Shown in pieces: positions 25,901-32,691 of a stretch of DNA of 64,000 nt. Under the pieces are notes generated by a model. That model did no database searches and was not told the origin of the DNA. It worked only from the letters and a program-made list of their open reading frames with translations. Position 1 is the first letter of the stretch; every line of letters begins with the position of its first letter. This DNA is from Macrostomum hystrix. Lineage: Eukaryota; Platyhelminthes; Macrostomidae. The position numbers were made by a program, and so were the translations under genes. The stretch covers positions 9,673,001-9,737,000 of the forward strand of contig CATNEN010000007.1 in NCBI GenBank assembly GCA_950097015.1, written 5' to 3'.

Positions 25901-28341
25901 CGTTGTTAAGCAAATTGAGCAGCGCGAGTTTCCTCTGCCTTTCTGGTGCCAGTGGATCGCCTGGGTGCTCATCGTACTCACAATGCTGGGCTCGACAATG
26001 TTCATCGTGTTCTACTCGATGCAGTGGGGCAAAGACAAGTCGCAGGACTGGCTGCTGTCGTTTCTGCTCTCATTTGGCCAGACAGCTTTGCTCATTCAGC
26101 CTCTGAAGGTACGCTGCCAATTGAGGTACCTTACTAATGTAATTCTGGGAGCGAGCAAGTTCTATTCGAAACGGTAAAATTGCAGGTGTTCGTCGTTGCG
26201 ATTGTACTTATTATAATCTTTAGAAGGGACCACGATGTCCCTCAGGAGTCTCTCATGCGACTTCGATATTATAACGATGGTTATAATAGAGGTAAGAGTT
26301 CTTTTTCACATCCAAGTACACACTAGTTTATACTAATGAGATATCTGCTCCGATTCCTAGCGTGCTTCGCGAAATAGTAAGGCACAGCGGATAGACACAC
26401 GTTGCAGCTGCAACAAGCAAGCAATGAAAGGCTATTTCGCTCTTTGAACAGTTTGTTCTGATAGTTAGTTGGAAGGTCTCATCAATAGTCATTTATTCAA
26501 ACTTTTATTTGCTACGTTAAAACACAGACTAATTACATAGGGCATTCCGTTTCAGAGGCTGTTGCGTATCTGGACGAGCTGAATGAAGTGCTGAAGAAGG
26601 ATCCGATACGCAAAGCTGCCAGGTCGAGCTGCACGGAGGCTGGCGTGACGCTCCTTCTGCTTGCGCTTCTCTACTGCATCGCGTACAGCAGTACGGACTC
26701 TGCCACGTTTCTCCTGCACGAGAATATCCGCAATAGATTGCGTTTCGCGAGCCTAGACAATGGGATCGGCAAAGCGGATGAGCTATTCTCCAGGTGGGAA
26801 TCCAGCCTGCTGCCCGCTGTCTTCCCGGATAGCTCTCGCTTCGTTTCCGACCAGGCTGGCTTCCGTCTCAGCCGTCTGTCCGTTCGGCAGCTTCGGATTG
26901 ACCGCAGCACCCACTCGGGAACCAAGGAGGAGCAGAACTGCTTCAGCCCTAGGTGGACTCACACAGTCGGCTGCAACCTTTCAGCCGATCCGCTGTCCGC
27001 CGCCTTCATGAACCGCCCAGACGGAGTGCCGTACTCCGGTCGCTCTCGAGACTACCGGGGCGGGGGCTTCGCAGTTCTGCTGCCTGACGGACTCCAAGCG
27101 AGCAGCGCCATTCTGGGAAAACTGCAGAGCCTCAACTGGCTGGACGCTTCCACCGCTGTGGTTATTGTCGAACTGGACTTATTCTACCCGAATGTGAACC
27201 TCTTTACATCAGTTGCTATGGCAACCGAGTTCTGGCCGTTTGGGGGTGTGAGCAGCAGTTCCAGCTTGCTCTCGGTGAGCCTCTACCGGTACGTTGGTGC
27301 AGCTGGAGTCCTTAGGCTGTTGTCTGAGATCGCGGCTGCTCTGCTCACCATCGTCATGCTGGGACTCCTAGTTCTCAAAATGCGCAGAGAGAGGGTCAAA
27401 TTCTTGCATGAAATCAGAAACATGCTGGACAGCTGTGCAGTGGCGGCCATGCTGATGGCCTGCATTCTGTACGCCACAAGAGCGGCTGCCACTGGACCCA
27501 CGCTCGAGGCTGCAGTGAATGGCGGCTGGCCAGGACTCCGTCGGCTGCTGCTGCACAACCAGCAGTTCCTCTGCTGCATCGGCGTCGCCACAGCCTGCCT
27601 GCAGCTCTCGCTGCTCCACCTCACTCGCTTCAGCGCCAGCCTTGGCCACCTGCTCACCACTCTGCGCATGGCAGTGGCTCCGCTCGCCTCCTTTTCTCTT
27701 GTGTTCATCATCGTGTTCCTGGCCTTCAGCCTGCTCCACACCCTGCTCCTGGGACCGGCCAGTCTGGCGTTCTGCACCCTTCCAGGCACAATGTCCACCC
27801 TGTTCTCCGCCATGCTCGGCAAGTTCGACTTCGAGGCCATGAACCAGAGTAGCTCGTTGGCAAAGCTGGTGTTCTGCCTGTACCTGGTGTTCATCATTTT
27901 CCTCATGGCCAACTTATTTGCCGGAGTCATTCTGCAGAGCTTCAACAAGTCGAGAGAGATTCACTCGCAGGACAGCACGAGCTTCTTTGTGGTGCAGTAC
28001 ATTGTGGACAGGATTCGGGAGACTTTCCGATTCGGGAGCACCAGTGTGTCCTACCGAGAGGGCGAAGGTATTTCGCAGGGCATTTGACGAACTTGCTGAT
28101 TTTCCCATTCTGGACACAATCTACTCTGTGACGTATTCCCCGATCAATCAATCCATCAGCAGATTTCGCCAGCCTGGCGTACCGGCTGCACTGCGGCCTC
28201 TCAGCCATCGCTGGTGCGGCCGACAAGCACAGCGAGGGGGCCCGCGACGATGACACCCGGCTGATTCGGCTCCGGTTTGCCGGGCAGGATGGCGTCGCAG
28301 GTTTGAAATTGGGCCCCGAGCAGGTCGGCTCTAAAATATGA
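1..28341 (+). CDS. Giant PKD1-type polycystin receptor-channel (5' end outside window)
   Basis: This gene has about 67 exons in the window, summing to about 19.6 kb of coding sequence (about 6500 residues); human polycystin-1 is near 4300. It should be an 11-helix plasma- or ciliary-membrane receptor that couples a huge extracellular region to a TRP-like channel. Order seen: galactose-binding (F5/8C and fucolectin-like) domains with three C-type lectin domains, fibrinogen-like domain, EGF-like module, CARDB/PKD-like repeats, REJ, degenerate GPS, helix 1, PLAT, helices 2-5, helix 6, polycystin domain, helices 7-11 with pore. The splice phases I assigned join from the first to the last exon without a stop, and no internal leader peptide appears, which argues for one gene. 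The stop is TGA at 28339-28341. Family assignment rests on PLAT, the DDHLW motif before helix 2, the polycystin domain and the pore. The domain blocks below give exon coordinates. Confidence 0.92.
62..643. repeat. 79-bp minisatellite in first visible intron, about 7 copies
   Basis: Unit starts fall at about 74, 148, 227, 304, 383, 462 and 541, giving 74-79 bp spacing. Each unit carries CCTATAGGCCTTGTTCTTTC and ACCATGAGACAGCAAAGCCA. The later copies are almost identical, so the array expanded recently. It fills the intron between 61 and 644. Confidence 0.95.
2309..3016 (+). other. Polycystin gene exons 7-9: MAM-like region
   Basis: Exons are 2309-2344 (short, encodes GDGNCYVDNE), 2414-2583 and 2690-3016, with phases 1, 0 and 1 at their 3' ends. 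The join of 2583 to 2690 gives IRWEIAIKGNGSHAFIDDC, which resembles the end of MAM domains (a strand, G-x-G, then the IDD motif and Cys). The rest is beta-rich and is not otherwise recognised. A galactose-binding-like fold is the alternative reading. The small first exon is the least certain. Confidence 0.5.
3211..3737 (+). other. Polycystin gene exons 10-12: F5/8C (discoidin) domain
   Basis: Exons are 3211-3281, 3354-3503 and 3590-3737. The C-terminal strand VTGLAFRLYAAHYG, the WESRWMLYGC ending and an internal VFVVALQGGSDR match the F5/8C pattern (YxRIYP, then LRxELxGC). The domain ends in phase 1 and is followed by an intron that holds a SINE. Confidence 0.75.
3901..4234 (+). mobile_element. 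tRNA-derived SINE, family A, copy 1
   Basis: The head carries RNA polymerase III boxes: box A TGGCAGAGCGG at about 3906 and box B GCTCGATTCC at about 3952. A body of about 270 bp follows that is shared with the copies at 28548-28832 and 55640-56006, including the landmarks GGGGCGCAGCC, GAGAGAAGGCTTGG and TCTAGTGTCACCAAAT. It lies in sense orientation in a 557-bp intron of the polycystin gene. No clear target-site duplication or A/T tail was found for this copy. Confidence 0.85.
4295..4899 (+). other. Polycystin gene exons 13-15: fucolectin-like (FTP) domain
   Basis: Exons are 4295-4516, 4592-4731 and 4806-4899. The N-terminal part has the repeat-start pattern with DG (LTDG) and the strand TPWVAIDFVSLRHVEIVLVW (Trp-containing, equivalent to WWxVDLG). 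The last strand FAELEVYG is the typical FTP/F5-8C terminus. The middle, NWYSVLPNPWRATVDL, is poorly conserved. Confidence 0.72.
4900..5751. other. 852-bp intron with unusual composition
   Basis: This is one of the few long introns of the polycystin gene. It holds no coding exon I can support. It contains a GC-rich block at about 5296-5420 and a short GTAGT repeat at about 5160. On the minus strand there is an ATTGG box (about 5372) and a TATAAAAT box (about 5280). See the finding on a possible solo LTR or other promoter-bearing insertion. Confidence 0.5.
5752..6443 (+). other. Polycystin gene exons 16-17: F5/8C domain
   Basis: Exons are 5752-6119 and 6293-6443. The protein reads through LLMRGGYQHYGSGLYGVVR and FNILYTASSDSSQL, matching the F5/8C core (tQG, yVxxFxVxYSxD). 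It closes with VQLLKLEIK and VKLDLLGYPRDP, matching the lRxELlGC terminus with the final Cys missing. Confidence 0.75.
6500..7363 (+). other. Polycystin gene exons 18-20: galactose-binding-like domain and C-type lectin domain 1
   Basis: Exons are 6500-6714 (start could be 6518), 6792-7090 and 7161-7363. The first part has LKVDFQGHYHLNGILI, a galactose-binding-like strand. The CTLD follows: CPPGFVPHGDLCYHLS, WDSARAMCQ, GWLWLDGTS, and a terminal FACQLP. The WND-type calcium site and the penultimate Cys are not evident, so sugar binding by this copy is doubtful. The intron at 7090/7161 splits a Trp codon (phase 2), as in the third CTLD. Confidence 0.78.
7449..7739 (+). other. Polycystin gene exon 21: unclassified 97-residue module
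   Basis: This phase-1 to phase-1 exon directly follows CTLD 1. It contains ELACVAQPD and RTLQLLYTRLHLMDERLG. I do not recognise the fold. Its position, right after a CTLD, matches the modules at 13152-13379 and 15996-16235 that follow CTLDs 2 and 3, though sequence similarity is weak. Confidence 0.6.
7828..8120 (+). mobile_element. tRNA-derived SINE, family B
   Basis: The element has a box B (GGGGTTCGATTCCCGAC) near 7875 and a degenerate box A before it. The body contains AAGGCACTTAACTCTGCATT, CACCCAGCTATTAACTGGG and TACCAGCTTCAGCTGGGGTA. This body resembles conserved central domains seen in SINEs of many invertebrates. It lies in sense orientation in the 425-bp intron at 7740-8164 and is unrelated in body to family A. 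Confidence 0.75.
8165..8541 (+). other. Polycystin gene exons 22-23: short linking module
   Basis: Exons are 8165-8281 and 8401-8541, both phase 1 at each end. The sequence SASYFDASGGIIGRKIRM is followed by a Cys-containing stretch with two N-glycosylation sites (NVT, NAT). Together they could be a reduced galactose-binding domain. No firm family match. Confidence 0.6.
8616..9288 (+). other. Polycystin gene exons 24-25: Cys-rich lead and fucolectin-like domain
   Basis: Exons are 8616-8984 and 9058-9288. The first may hide a small intron at about 8718-8765, because TCTATTTCAG is a good acceptor and both readings stay open. The start is Cys-rich (CIRHSCCKNGTSC). The domain has MHSLLVDLKSPHVLNGIDMV and ends ARFVAIVRRAELGFLDVSSF then IVYG, the FTP pattern. 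Confidence 0.72.
9377..10548 (+). other. Polycystin gene exons 26-29: F5/8C domain region
   Basis: Exons are 9377-9543, 9626-10093, 10181-10333 and 10401-10548, with phase 0 inside and phase 1 at both ends. The ending GVFMSKHVTRHRLLPQPVVK then GIRLLPINWVLKLELKWEVY is a clear F5/8C C-terminal half. The long 9626-10093 exon contains a tetrabasic KRRKR at about 9933, a possible furin-type site in the ectodomain. Confidence 0.75.
10617..11230 (+). other. Polycystin gene exons 30-32: fucolectin-like (FTP) domain
   Basis: Exons are 10617-10838, 10909-11054 and 11143-11230. Landmarks are EFAVDG, SYVYWLVDLQNLHRIAFIFI (the WxVDL strand) and the ending NLSVCEFEVYG, which is the canonical FTP terminus with its Cys. 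This is the clearest fucolectin-like copy in the protein. Confidence 0.82.
11297..11983 (+). other. Polycystin gene exons 33-35: F5/8C domain
   Basis: Exons are 11297-11482, 11557-11753 and 11839-11983. LDIWLDVQHVVTGVVWQGSG and GYVTAVEIHFGN give the first half (WLxVDL, vTgVxtQG, yVtxFxVxY). FKAKVVRIYPRVCVRKCLLR and VELLGYPD give the second half. The acceptor of the middle exon could be 11557 or 11560. Confidence 0.83.
12057..13052 (+). other. Polycystin gene exons 36-39: galactose-binding-like domain and C-type lectin domain 2
   Basis: Exons are 12057-12256 (weak GTCGGT donor), 12332-12461, 12535-12742 and 12811-13052. The CTLD has CPVNTFRHGNLCYWAPF, AQRLCQSAVW, SWHAYPPGNGCVVAEVG and SVACDSEATTFPFVCEIP, with the full Cys set. 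PPGNGC stands where QPD/EPN sits in sugar-binding CTLDs, so ligand class cannot be told. Confidence 0.82.
13152..13379 (+). other. Polycystin gene exon 40: small Cys module after CTLD 2
   Basis: A 76-residue phase-1/phase-1 exon with Cys residues near its start, in DCQNNATGNCSAVSLTD and in the terminal FQWMC. It corresponds in place and Cys layout to 15996-16235 after CTLD 3. Both probably derive from one duplicated unit. No known domain name fits. Confidence 0.65.
13486..14553 (+). other. Polycystin gene exons 41-43: two F5/8C domains
   Basis: Exons are 13486-13599, 13680-13885 and 13968-14553. The first domain has DEWLQVSFEASVQVNAVAVS and ends LAGKFELFGC at about 14100. The second lies inside the 586-bp exon: LLYGFVTQGNADSYVDRFEL and AKFVLLRSLRVFGDGQLRIG. 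Both follow the F5/8C consensus closely, one directly after the other. Confidence 0.83.
14869..15239 (+). other. Polycystin gene exons 44-45: galactose-binding-like domain
   Basis: Exons are 14869-15041 and 15107-15239. It starts ECPPVPFA, contains LVLNFALDRPYYLTNLSISA and ends AGLNVSFFGCATG. By position it equals the domains at 6500-6900 and 12057-12461 that precede CTLDs 1 and 2. Confidence 0.68.
15357..15918 (+). other. Polycystin gene exons 46-47: C-type lectin domain 3
   Basis: Exons are 15357-15549 and 15689-15918 (phase 2 join; the acceptor after TTCGAAG keeps the frame, whereas that after CTCACAG does not). Landmarks are CPVNFYYFEGRCRFHLVEG, AEKLCANLSW, WTHWSIGQPNSSDECAA and PVSCDNFKAQVACQ. 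QPN at the ligand-binding loop is close to the QPD/EPN motif, making this the copy most likely to bind sugar. Confidence 0.83.
15996..16235 (+). other. Polycystin gene exon 48: small Cys module after CTLD 3
   Basis: An 80-residue phase-1/phase-1 exon with Cys in LRLSCQNPYY, LASCQATACDGLQT, SDGCSHF and QKVCR. It is the counterpart of the module at 13152-13379. No known family is recognised. Confidence 0.65.
16406..17050 (+). other. Polycystin gene exons 49-51: F5/8C domain
   Basis: Exons are 16406-16554, 16643-16807 and 16894-17050 with phase 0 inside. FNQLIRLTALAFCGAGINLK gives the tQG-like strand, and VTMNFRVSPSKYS with FKYELFGC closes the domain. It is the last F5/8C before the fibrinogen-like exon. 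Confidence 0.75.
17135..17695 (+). other. Polycystin gene exon 52: fibrinogen-like domain
   Basis: A single 561-bp phase-1/phase-1 exon encodes a diverged fibrinogen C-terminal (FReD) domain. It has DWIVVYKNFGSDSAMNRSMA, YFYGFQSD, SWLGLNPV, GFRLLIEG, then FSTFDHGDSRSCA and GWWFKDCLGTKLTG. These correspond to GWtVfQrR, YxxGFG, FWLGN, YxLxV, FSTxDxDnD, nCA and GGWWyxxCxxxLNG. The calcium-site acidic residues are only partly kept (D-H-G-D). The exon is cleanly insertable, as expected from exon shuffling. Confidence 0.85.
17791..17934 (+). other. Polycystin gene exon 53: EGF-like/EB Cys module
   Basis: The 48-residue exon has seven Cys residues, including DEQCYSDVACS, NTACLSPG, NTSCLCRSSFVR and NQCVPG. 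The order resembles EB or EGF-like modules of invertebrate surface proteins. Phase 1 at both ends. Confidence 0.7.
18049..22057 (+). other. Polycystin gene exon 54 (4009 bp): CARDB-like and PKD-like repeats, start of REJ
   Basis: One uninterrupted exon of about 1336 residues, very rich in N-glycosylation sites. The first ~420 residues hold CARDB-like beta-sandwiches, each closing with a TNN motif (EEDQTNNAVC, EMDMTNNLRC). PKD-type Ig-fold repeats follow, for example VDYHIDFGNGTSAKF with FNPPGRYDLTVVATN, and CFIVDYGDSSY with FTHSYPDVGIFLANVFAFN. From about 21310 the sequence is REJ: CGPPHLNFSYKGE, a Cys/Trp pair around VQRWRIEDKNG, PNRTLWYGMYNVLLNVSMF and FRWHC. It ends in phase 2. Confidence 0.85.
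22141..22812 (+). other. Polycystin gene exons 55-56: REJ module, C-terminal part
   Basis: Exons are 22141-22307 and 22379-22812. CVLNCGYKVTPNSPWSIN, CLENC and SYKWTM match the CxxNC..YxW core of REJ modules. IGIEYLVSVSV, RPASGGSCDVEPKLGTAM then LTNFRISCWDW and a VILPVGA segment match the later REJ strands. This region normally lies just before the GAIN/GPS part of polycystin-1. Confidence 0.85.
22922..24700 (+). other. Polycystin gene exons 57-60: GAIN-like region, degenerate GPS, helix 1
   Basis: Exons are 22922-23146, 23220-23351, 23441-23534 and 23622-24700. The first three encode an alpha-helical stretch as in GAIN subdomain A. The last encodes beta strands and ends with a GPS-like segment: SCRWWNSSLELW, a second Cys (AELCSLNSN), then PFFTSRLLGSLGVGV. 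The usual C-x-C-x-H-L-T/S is replaced by F-F-T-S-R-L-L, so autoproteolysis is not expected. Helix 1 is ARAVLATLVVLWVTFIPIAL followed by WLRRLDG. Confidence 0.83.
24786..25185 (+). other. Polycystin gene exons 61-62: PLAT domain
   Basis: Exons are 24786-24953 and 25031-25185. YLLDVFTDGGTGGGTAGLPL, SLCGEWG, FRSGDVNHFLLTAGQHLGDL and IRLALYGDNQTQPWKPRRIV show the beta-sandwich of PLAT (YxVxVxTGxxxxAGT, FxxGxxDxFxL, LGxLxxIxL, WxxxxVxVxD). In polycystin-1 this cytoplasmic domain sits between helices 1 and 2 and binds lipid and partner proteins. Confidence 0.9.
25272..26291 (+). other. Polycystin gene exons 63-65: helices 2-5
   Basis: Exons are 25272-25767, 25815-26108 and 26186-26291. After PLAT comes the family signature DDHLWMSVVERKTNTNFNRL and QRFSACFSLLFLTMLANAMF (helix 2). 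Helix 3 is AVIISVLGALIVFPPSILI, helix 4 WCQWIAWVLIVLTMLGSTMF, and helix 5 starts WLLSFLLSFGQTALLIQPLK, the conserved QPLK segment of polycystin-1-like proteins. Confidence 0.92.
26556..28067 (+). other. Polycystin gene exon 66: helix 6, polycystin domain, channel core
   Basis: This 1512-bp exon begins with YLDELNEVLKKDPIRKAARS, then helix 6 (VTLLLLALLYCIAYSS). The extracellular polycystin (TOP) domain has FAVLLPDGLQASSAILGKL, LNWLDASTAVVIVELDLFYP then NVNLFTSV, and FWPFGG. Helices 7-11 follow. The pore helix and filter region is PGTMSTLFSAMLGKFDFEAM, and the last helix is LVFCLYLVFIIFLMANLFAG. The filter reads LGKF rather than the LGD of PKD2 channels, as is common in the PKD1 branch. Confidence 0.93.
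28160..28341 (+). other. Polycystin gene last exon: cytoplasmic tail
   Basis: Joined in phase 1 to the exon ending at 28067 (donor GAAG/GTATTT, acceptor CATCAG). It adds about 60 residues starting ADFASLAYRLHCGLSAIAG and stops at 28339-28341. If the intron is retained, a stop at 28085-28087 would end the protein 55 residues sooner. No clear coiled coil is visible, unlike human polycystin-1. Confidence 0.72.
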
Positions 28342-28547
28342 GCTCCGCTGCACAGTGCTCACTGTGGAGTCATTTGACTTGGATTCGTGTTAGCAAATAG
28401 TAAGATATAAAGTTACTTCAATGTTGTGAGCTTGCGGTGAAAACCTTCTAGTTTCTGTCTCAATATCCACATACTGAATTTCTTTAGTCTGGACTTTGTT
28501 ATAAACTATGTATCTTGCCTCTCGCCTTTTGCCTTTTGCCTTTGCCT

Positions 28548-28832
28548 AGACGTGATCTGCTCCATACTAGACCCACAGCCAGCGATGAGGCATGGCGCCC
28601 ATTCCACTTGACTCCTGAGCACACACCCACACATACGTAGACAGGCACAGACACAGTTGTGCTCATGTGCATCGTACAGTCTCACAGTGCCTTGGGAGTT
28701 GGCCCTCAGGTGCGTAAATTGCAAAGCAAGCACCCAAGCCTTCTCATTGCGGCTGCAAGTTAACTTAATGTGGCCACAATGTGCGGATTCGAACTCAGGA
28801 ACCATTGGTGCGAGGAGACCATGTTGTGGGAA
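28548..28832 (-). mobile_element. tRNA-derived SINE, family A, copy 2 (5'-truncated)
   Basis: Reading the minus strand, it begins at box B (GAGTTCGAATCCGC) and runs through GAGAAGGCTTGGGTGCTTGC, CAATTTACGC and GGCTGTGGGTCTAGT, aligning with copies 1 and 3. Box A is not found, so the head is truncated or mutated. It lies between the polycystin stop codon and the AATAAA at 28924, so it is probably part of the 3' UTR in antisense. Confidence 0.8.
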
Positions 28833-28923
28833 ATTCTTATTCGCAATCTAATATTTATCCTTAATTTATAAAGACACATGTCAACCTACGGAGTTTCTTT
28901 AAGTTTAAGTCTGATATGAAACT

Positions 28924-28929
28924 AATAAA
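28924..28929 (+). terminator. Candidate polyadenylation signal of the polycystin gene
   Basis: This is an AATAAA 583 bp after the TGA stop and the only canonical copy noticed close downstream. Transcript data would be needed to confirm use. Confidence 0.45.
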
Positions 28930-30452
28930 ACTTAACTGTGCTCATGCGCATTGCTATGAGTTTCCAATCCACGCAATTGATTTCGTGCACAATTTTGTTA
29001 GCATTAATTCCATCATTTTTTGAGAGAATGGATTCTGAGTTCGTCTTGAGTATCCGCTAGATCAGGCTTTGTGAGCTCTAAAATTGAGGTCGCTACGGGA
29101 AGATGCCACGAGCCTTGACGAGGAGCTGCAATAATGAGCACCTGAACTGTCTCAACTAAATGCGGCCCCAATGCTTCGCCACTCGACTACTCTCAGTAGT
29201 ACTGCTAGGCTCGCCTCAAAGACTTGAGAATTATCGTGGCTGAGCACAACCCGCCAGACTCATGGATTAAGAAGCGTGCCACTTCTGCCCCCCCCTCAAT
29301 TTTCAGATTTAAATATTCATAAGGCTGGGTGCTGCTGCTTATCCGGGGCCAATTTGGCAGCTCAGGCCAAAAGGTGCAGCCGCCCCCCCCGGCCTCCCGC
29401 GGGACCGCGCACTCGAGAATCTCCAAGATCCCCCGTGGCCTCCTTCGCCGGACTGAAGTTTATTTAAATAATGAATTTGTGGGGCGGCATTTAGCCGTGG
29501 CCAAAGAGCAGCAAGTCGTGGCGGCGGGCTCGGGTTTCCAGTGCATTTCCTGAGCCTTCTGCAGTTATTCAATGCAGGCTCGAGTTTCACAAAAAACTGA
29601 GCACAGCCAGCCTCATCCGCCAATGCGCTTAGCCGTCCGTGCGGGATGTGTTGCGCGGCCTGAGTTGTCAGCGGGTTTCGATCTCGCTCGTCTCCAGGCG
29701 GGGCAAAATTTATGCCAGCAGATCCTCGCCAGCTCGTGGCGGCAAGGGATATTTTTCTTGCCGTAGCAGCCGAGCAGAAAGGTGAATTGTGCTTTTTGAG
29801 CGGGAGAGGATAGTAAAAGGCGCTCTTGCCAGAGTGGGACGGAACCGATCGGGTGAGCCGCAGCGAGCACCCTCATGACAGCCAGGAGGGAGCGGCCACT
29901 CGAATCACTGCAGCGCACTCTCAGGCCGTGCCGCGGGATCCCCGCTCACTCGGCTGCTCAATCGGGCGGCTGGAGGAGGGTGAAGAAGAGGCGGAGCAGC
30001 CGACTGTGATTGAGGGCCGTTCGACGTGAGTGTTGCGAGTGCGGGCAGCCACTCACTGCGGGTTGCTGGGCCAAACTGACAGCTCCGGCCTGCCCTGCCC
30101 TATGCGCACTTCACTCGCATTTCCTCTCACTGGCCTTACTAAACCCCCCAGCAATGTCCCTATCTGCCGACTCCCGCATTCGCTCGGCCCGCTGCCAGCT
30201 GTCCGATGGCTGAATGAAATCAATGGAGGGGCAATGGAGCACTTTGACGCCTCAGATCCATTGTTGTTTCTGTGCCTCAGCTGAGAGGGCCTCTGTCAGT
30301 GATCATTAGTGATTGGACTTTGCAGGGCGAAGTGGCCTCTCAGCACCACTCAGCTGATTGGGCGCTCAATAGCCCGCAGGAGTGCAAGACTGGCCGGCTC
30401 GCTGCGGCAATTTGTTGATTGCGACGGCTTGAGTGAAGCACATGGAGCTACA
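28930..30452. other. Intergenic DNA without recognised genes
   Basis: Between the polycystin gene and the first array I see no exon with splice sites and conserved residues. GC-rich pieces (29370-30100) give several short open frames on both strands, none with a recognisable domain. Confidence 0.5.
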
Positions 30453-30454
30453 GT

Positions 30455-30789
30455 CGATCCCAGCTGATCCCACCTGATCCCACCTGATCCCAGTGGATCC
30501 CAGTAGATCCCAGCTGATCCCAGTAGATCCCAGCTGATCCCAGTGGATCCCAGCTGATCCCAGTGGATCCCAGCTGATCCCATAGATCCCAGCTGATCCC
30601 AGTGGATCCCAGCTGATCCCAGTAGATCCCAGCTGATCCCAGTAGATCCCAGCTGATCCCAGTAGATCCCAGCTGATCCCAGTAGATCCCAGCTGATCCC
30701 AGTGGATCCCAGCTGATCCCAGTGGATCCCAGCTGATCCCATAGATCCCAGCTGATCCCAGTAGATCCCAGCGGATCCCAGCGGATCCC
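30455..30789. repeat. 10/20-bp array of GATCCCAG units
   Basis: About 33 tandem GATCCCAG-containing units alternate between CTGATCCCAGTAGATCCCAG-like and GTGGATCCCAGC-like spacing. A few units are one base shorter (CCCATAGATCCC), which shifts frame. Confidence 0.95.
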
Positions 30790-32690
30790 TGTTTCAATAA
30801 AGAAGCTGCCAGCAATTTTGCGAGTGACCTTCATTGGGACAAAGAATGGGAGAACGCCCACGCAGATGACATGCGATGCTTTTTTAGAAATCCCAATACT
30901 TTTATTGGCCCTGAGAGATGAATGCGAGCGGGCGGCAAGCGGGGGACCAGACAGAAGGAACTCAAGGCCTGGAAGGATGGCAACTGAAGGCGGTTTTTTA
31001 TTTGGCTGCGGCGCGCAGACGGCCTGCAAGCGCTGGCTGAGGGCTTGGCCCGGGCCTCAGGCATGTCTTGCGATGGGGACAGTTTTCCTGGGATCTGAAA
31101 GAACAGAACCTGCGGAATGGGGAGGTGGGGCCAGGAAGGGTCCACAAACAGCACTTTGTATTAGGCATACCTGCCTCGGGATTTATAAAAAGCGCAGAGC
31201 CATTAATCCTCGCTAATCTTCCTGGCCTCCCAAACCCATTGGAGCATGCTTGCCTGAGATGAGAACTTGATTACTGGGAATTGAGCCAGCCATGGTGACT
31301 ATTTCATCCGAGGCTGACTCAGGGGCAGTGATTGTGATGCTGCAGGAGACGTGTTTCAGTGGAGTACTGATTCGGTCAAACTTGAAGCTTCTCCTCTTTC
31401 TGCTCCCAGGGGAGAACCCAGCGCGAGGGGAAATTGAAGAGCCCGAGCTGCGATTCGATAAAATCAATCCCGGCCTGGATCCCCTCCAGCCGGACAGGGG
31501 GAATTAATTGCCCGGCCACCTGCCCTCCGCATTCGAATCCCAACTACTACTTGCTCTTCTCCTCACATTCGGGATAAAATGCTGTGGGAACCGGGAGCTC
31601 TCTAGATAATAGGGAGCGGAGCGGGGCTGCAGCTGCAGATTCCCAACCCCATCAGGTGCATTGGGGCGGGGAGTATCGCGGGATGGGGATAAATAATGCG
31701 GCTCGGCTAGGGATTATCGGATCCCACCCCGCCCTGGTGATGAGCGGCCCTGAGACTCGGCAGCCAGCGCGCACTGGCCAGCGGCCCCCTCGAGCTACGC
31801 TGACCAATTTGGCTAACTGAATAATGCATAGCAAATGCGCTTGATGCAAACACAAAACACCCCCCCTGAATGCAGAGTGCGCGCTTGCACTCAAGGCTGC
31901 CGCCGAGATGCGCCCGACACCACTCTCTCCTCACTATCTGTCCTTCCCAGCCTGCCCGCTCTTGATTGGCCCTCCCGGGCCTGTCTTGAGCTGACCTCGC
32001 GGGCCGGAGTTGGGGTGGGTGCGCACAGAAAGTCCGCCCCAGTCCCGGCCCGGCCTCAAAGGGTCTCTCCCGGCTGGGGGCTGCGGTGTCACTGGGGCGG
32101 GAGCCGCGGAGCCAGGCGGAGACCAGGAAAGCGGCATGCCGCAGCTTACAGTCTAAATCAGCCAAAGAATGCCGGCGCCGATGTCAAATAATGGTCACGT
32201 GACCCTGCGAGGTGACAAAACTCCGCGGCAGCAGCAGCAGCAGCAGCGTCAGTCAATTCTGCGTCGACTGCCTCGGCTCAGTCTGTTCAAGGTGAGAGGC
32301 AGTTGAATTGTAGGACTGATTCGCAGCGCTGATACGGCTCCATGGCTTCGGGCTCGAAGCTTGCAGCCTGCAGCGGCCACTCCCCGGAAAAGTGCACGGA
32401 AAGGTTCGGGCTTCCACCCGCTTCCTCTTTTTCCTGTCCCGCACCCGCTCCGTCTCTTCTACACTGTGCCGCTCGCCTCCCAATCCAATGAGTCGAGTGA
32501 GGCGATTGAGTGGAGACAAAAAACTTCTCGCTGCTGGACGAGTCGCAACTTAGAGACCCACGAAGCCGCTCCCGGCCCCTCTAACCCTGCTGAGCTTCCG
32601 AGATTTCCAATTTAAAAGGAAATTGCTTTGAAGTGGGATTCTTGACTGAGCCGAGACAGTGAATGATCACGATGGGATGTGTGACAGTTG
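30790..32690. other. Intergenic DNA without recognised genes
   Basis: No coding exon is supported. It contains a run of seven CAG triplets at about 32228-32248 and GC-rich patches near 31950-32120. Confidence 0.5.
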
Positions 32691-32691
32691 G

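Noticed and set aside
27283-27948. 221-codon minus-strand frame
   Set aside because: It lies fully antisense to the conserved channel exon of the polycystin gene. Its content mirrors the codon bias of that exon.
30350-31029. Minus-strand frames rich in GSAGIHWDQL
   Set aside because: Produced by the GATCCCAG array. The frames shift at the shorter units and have no leader or domain.
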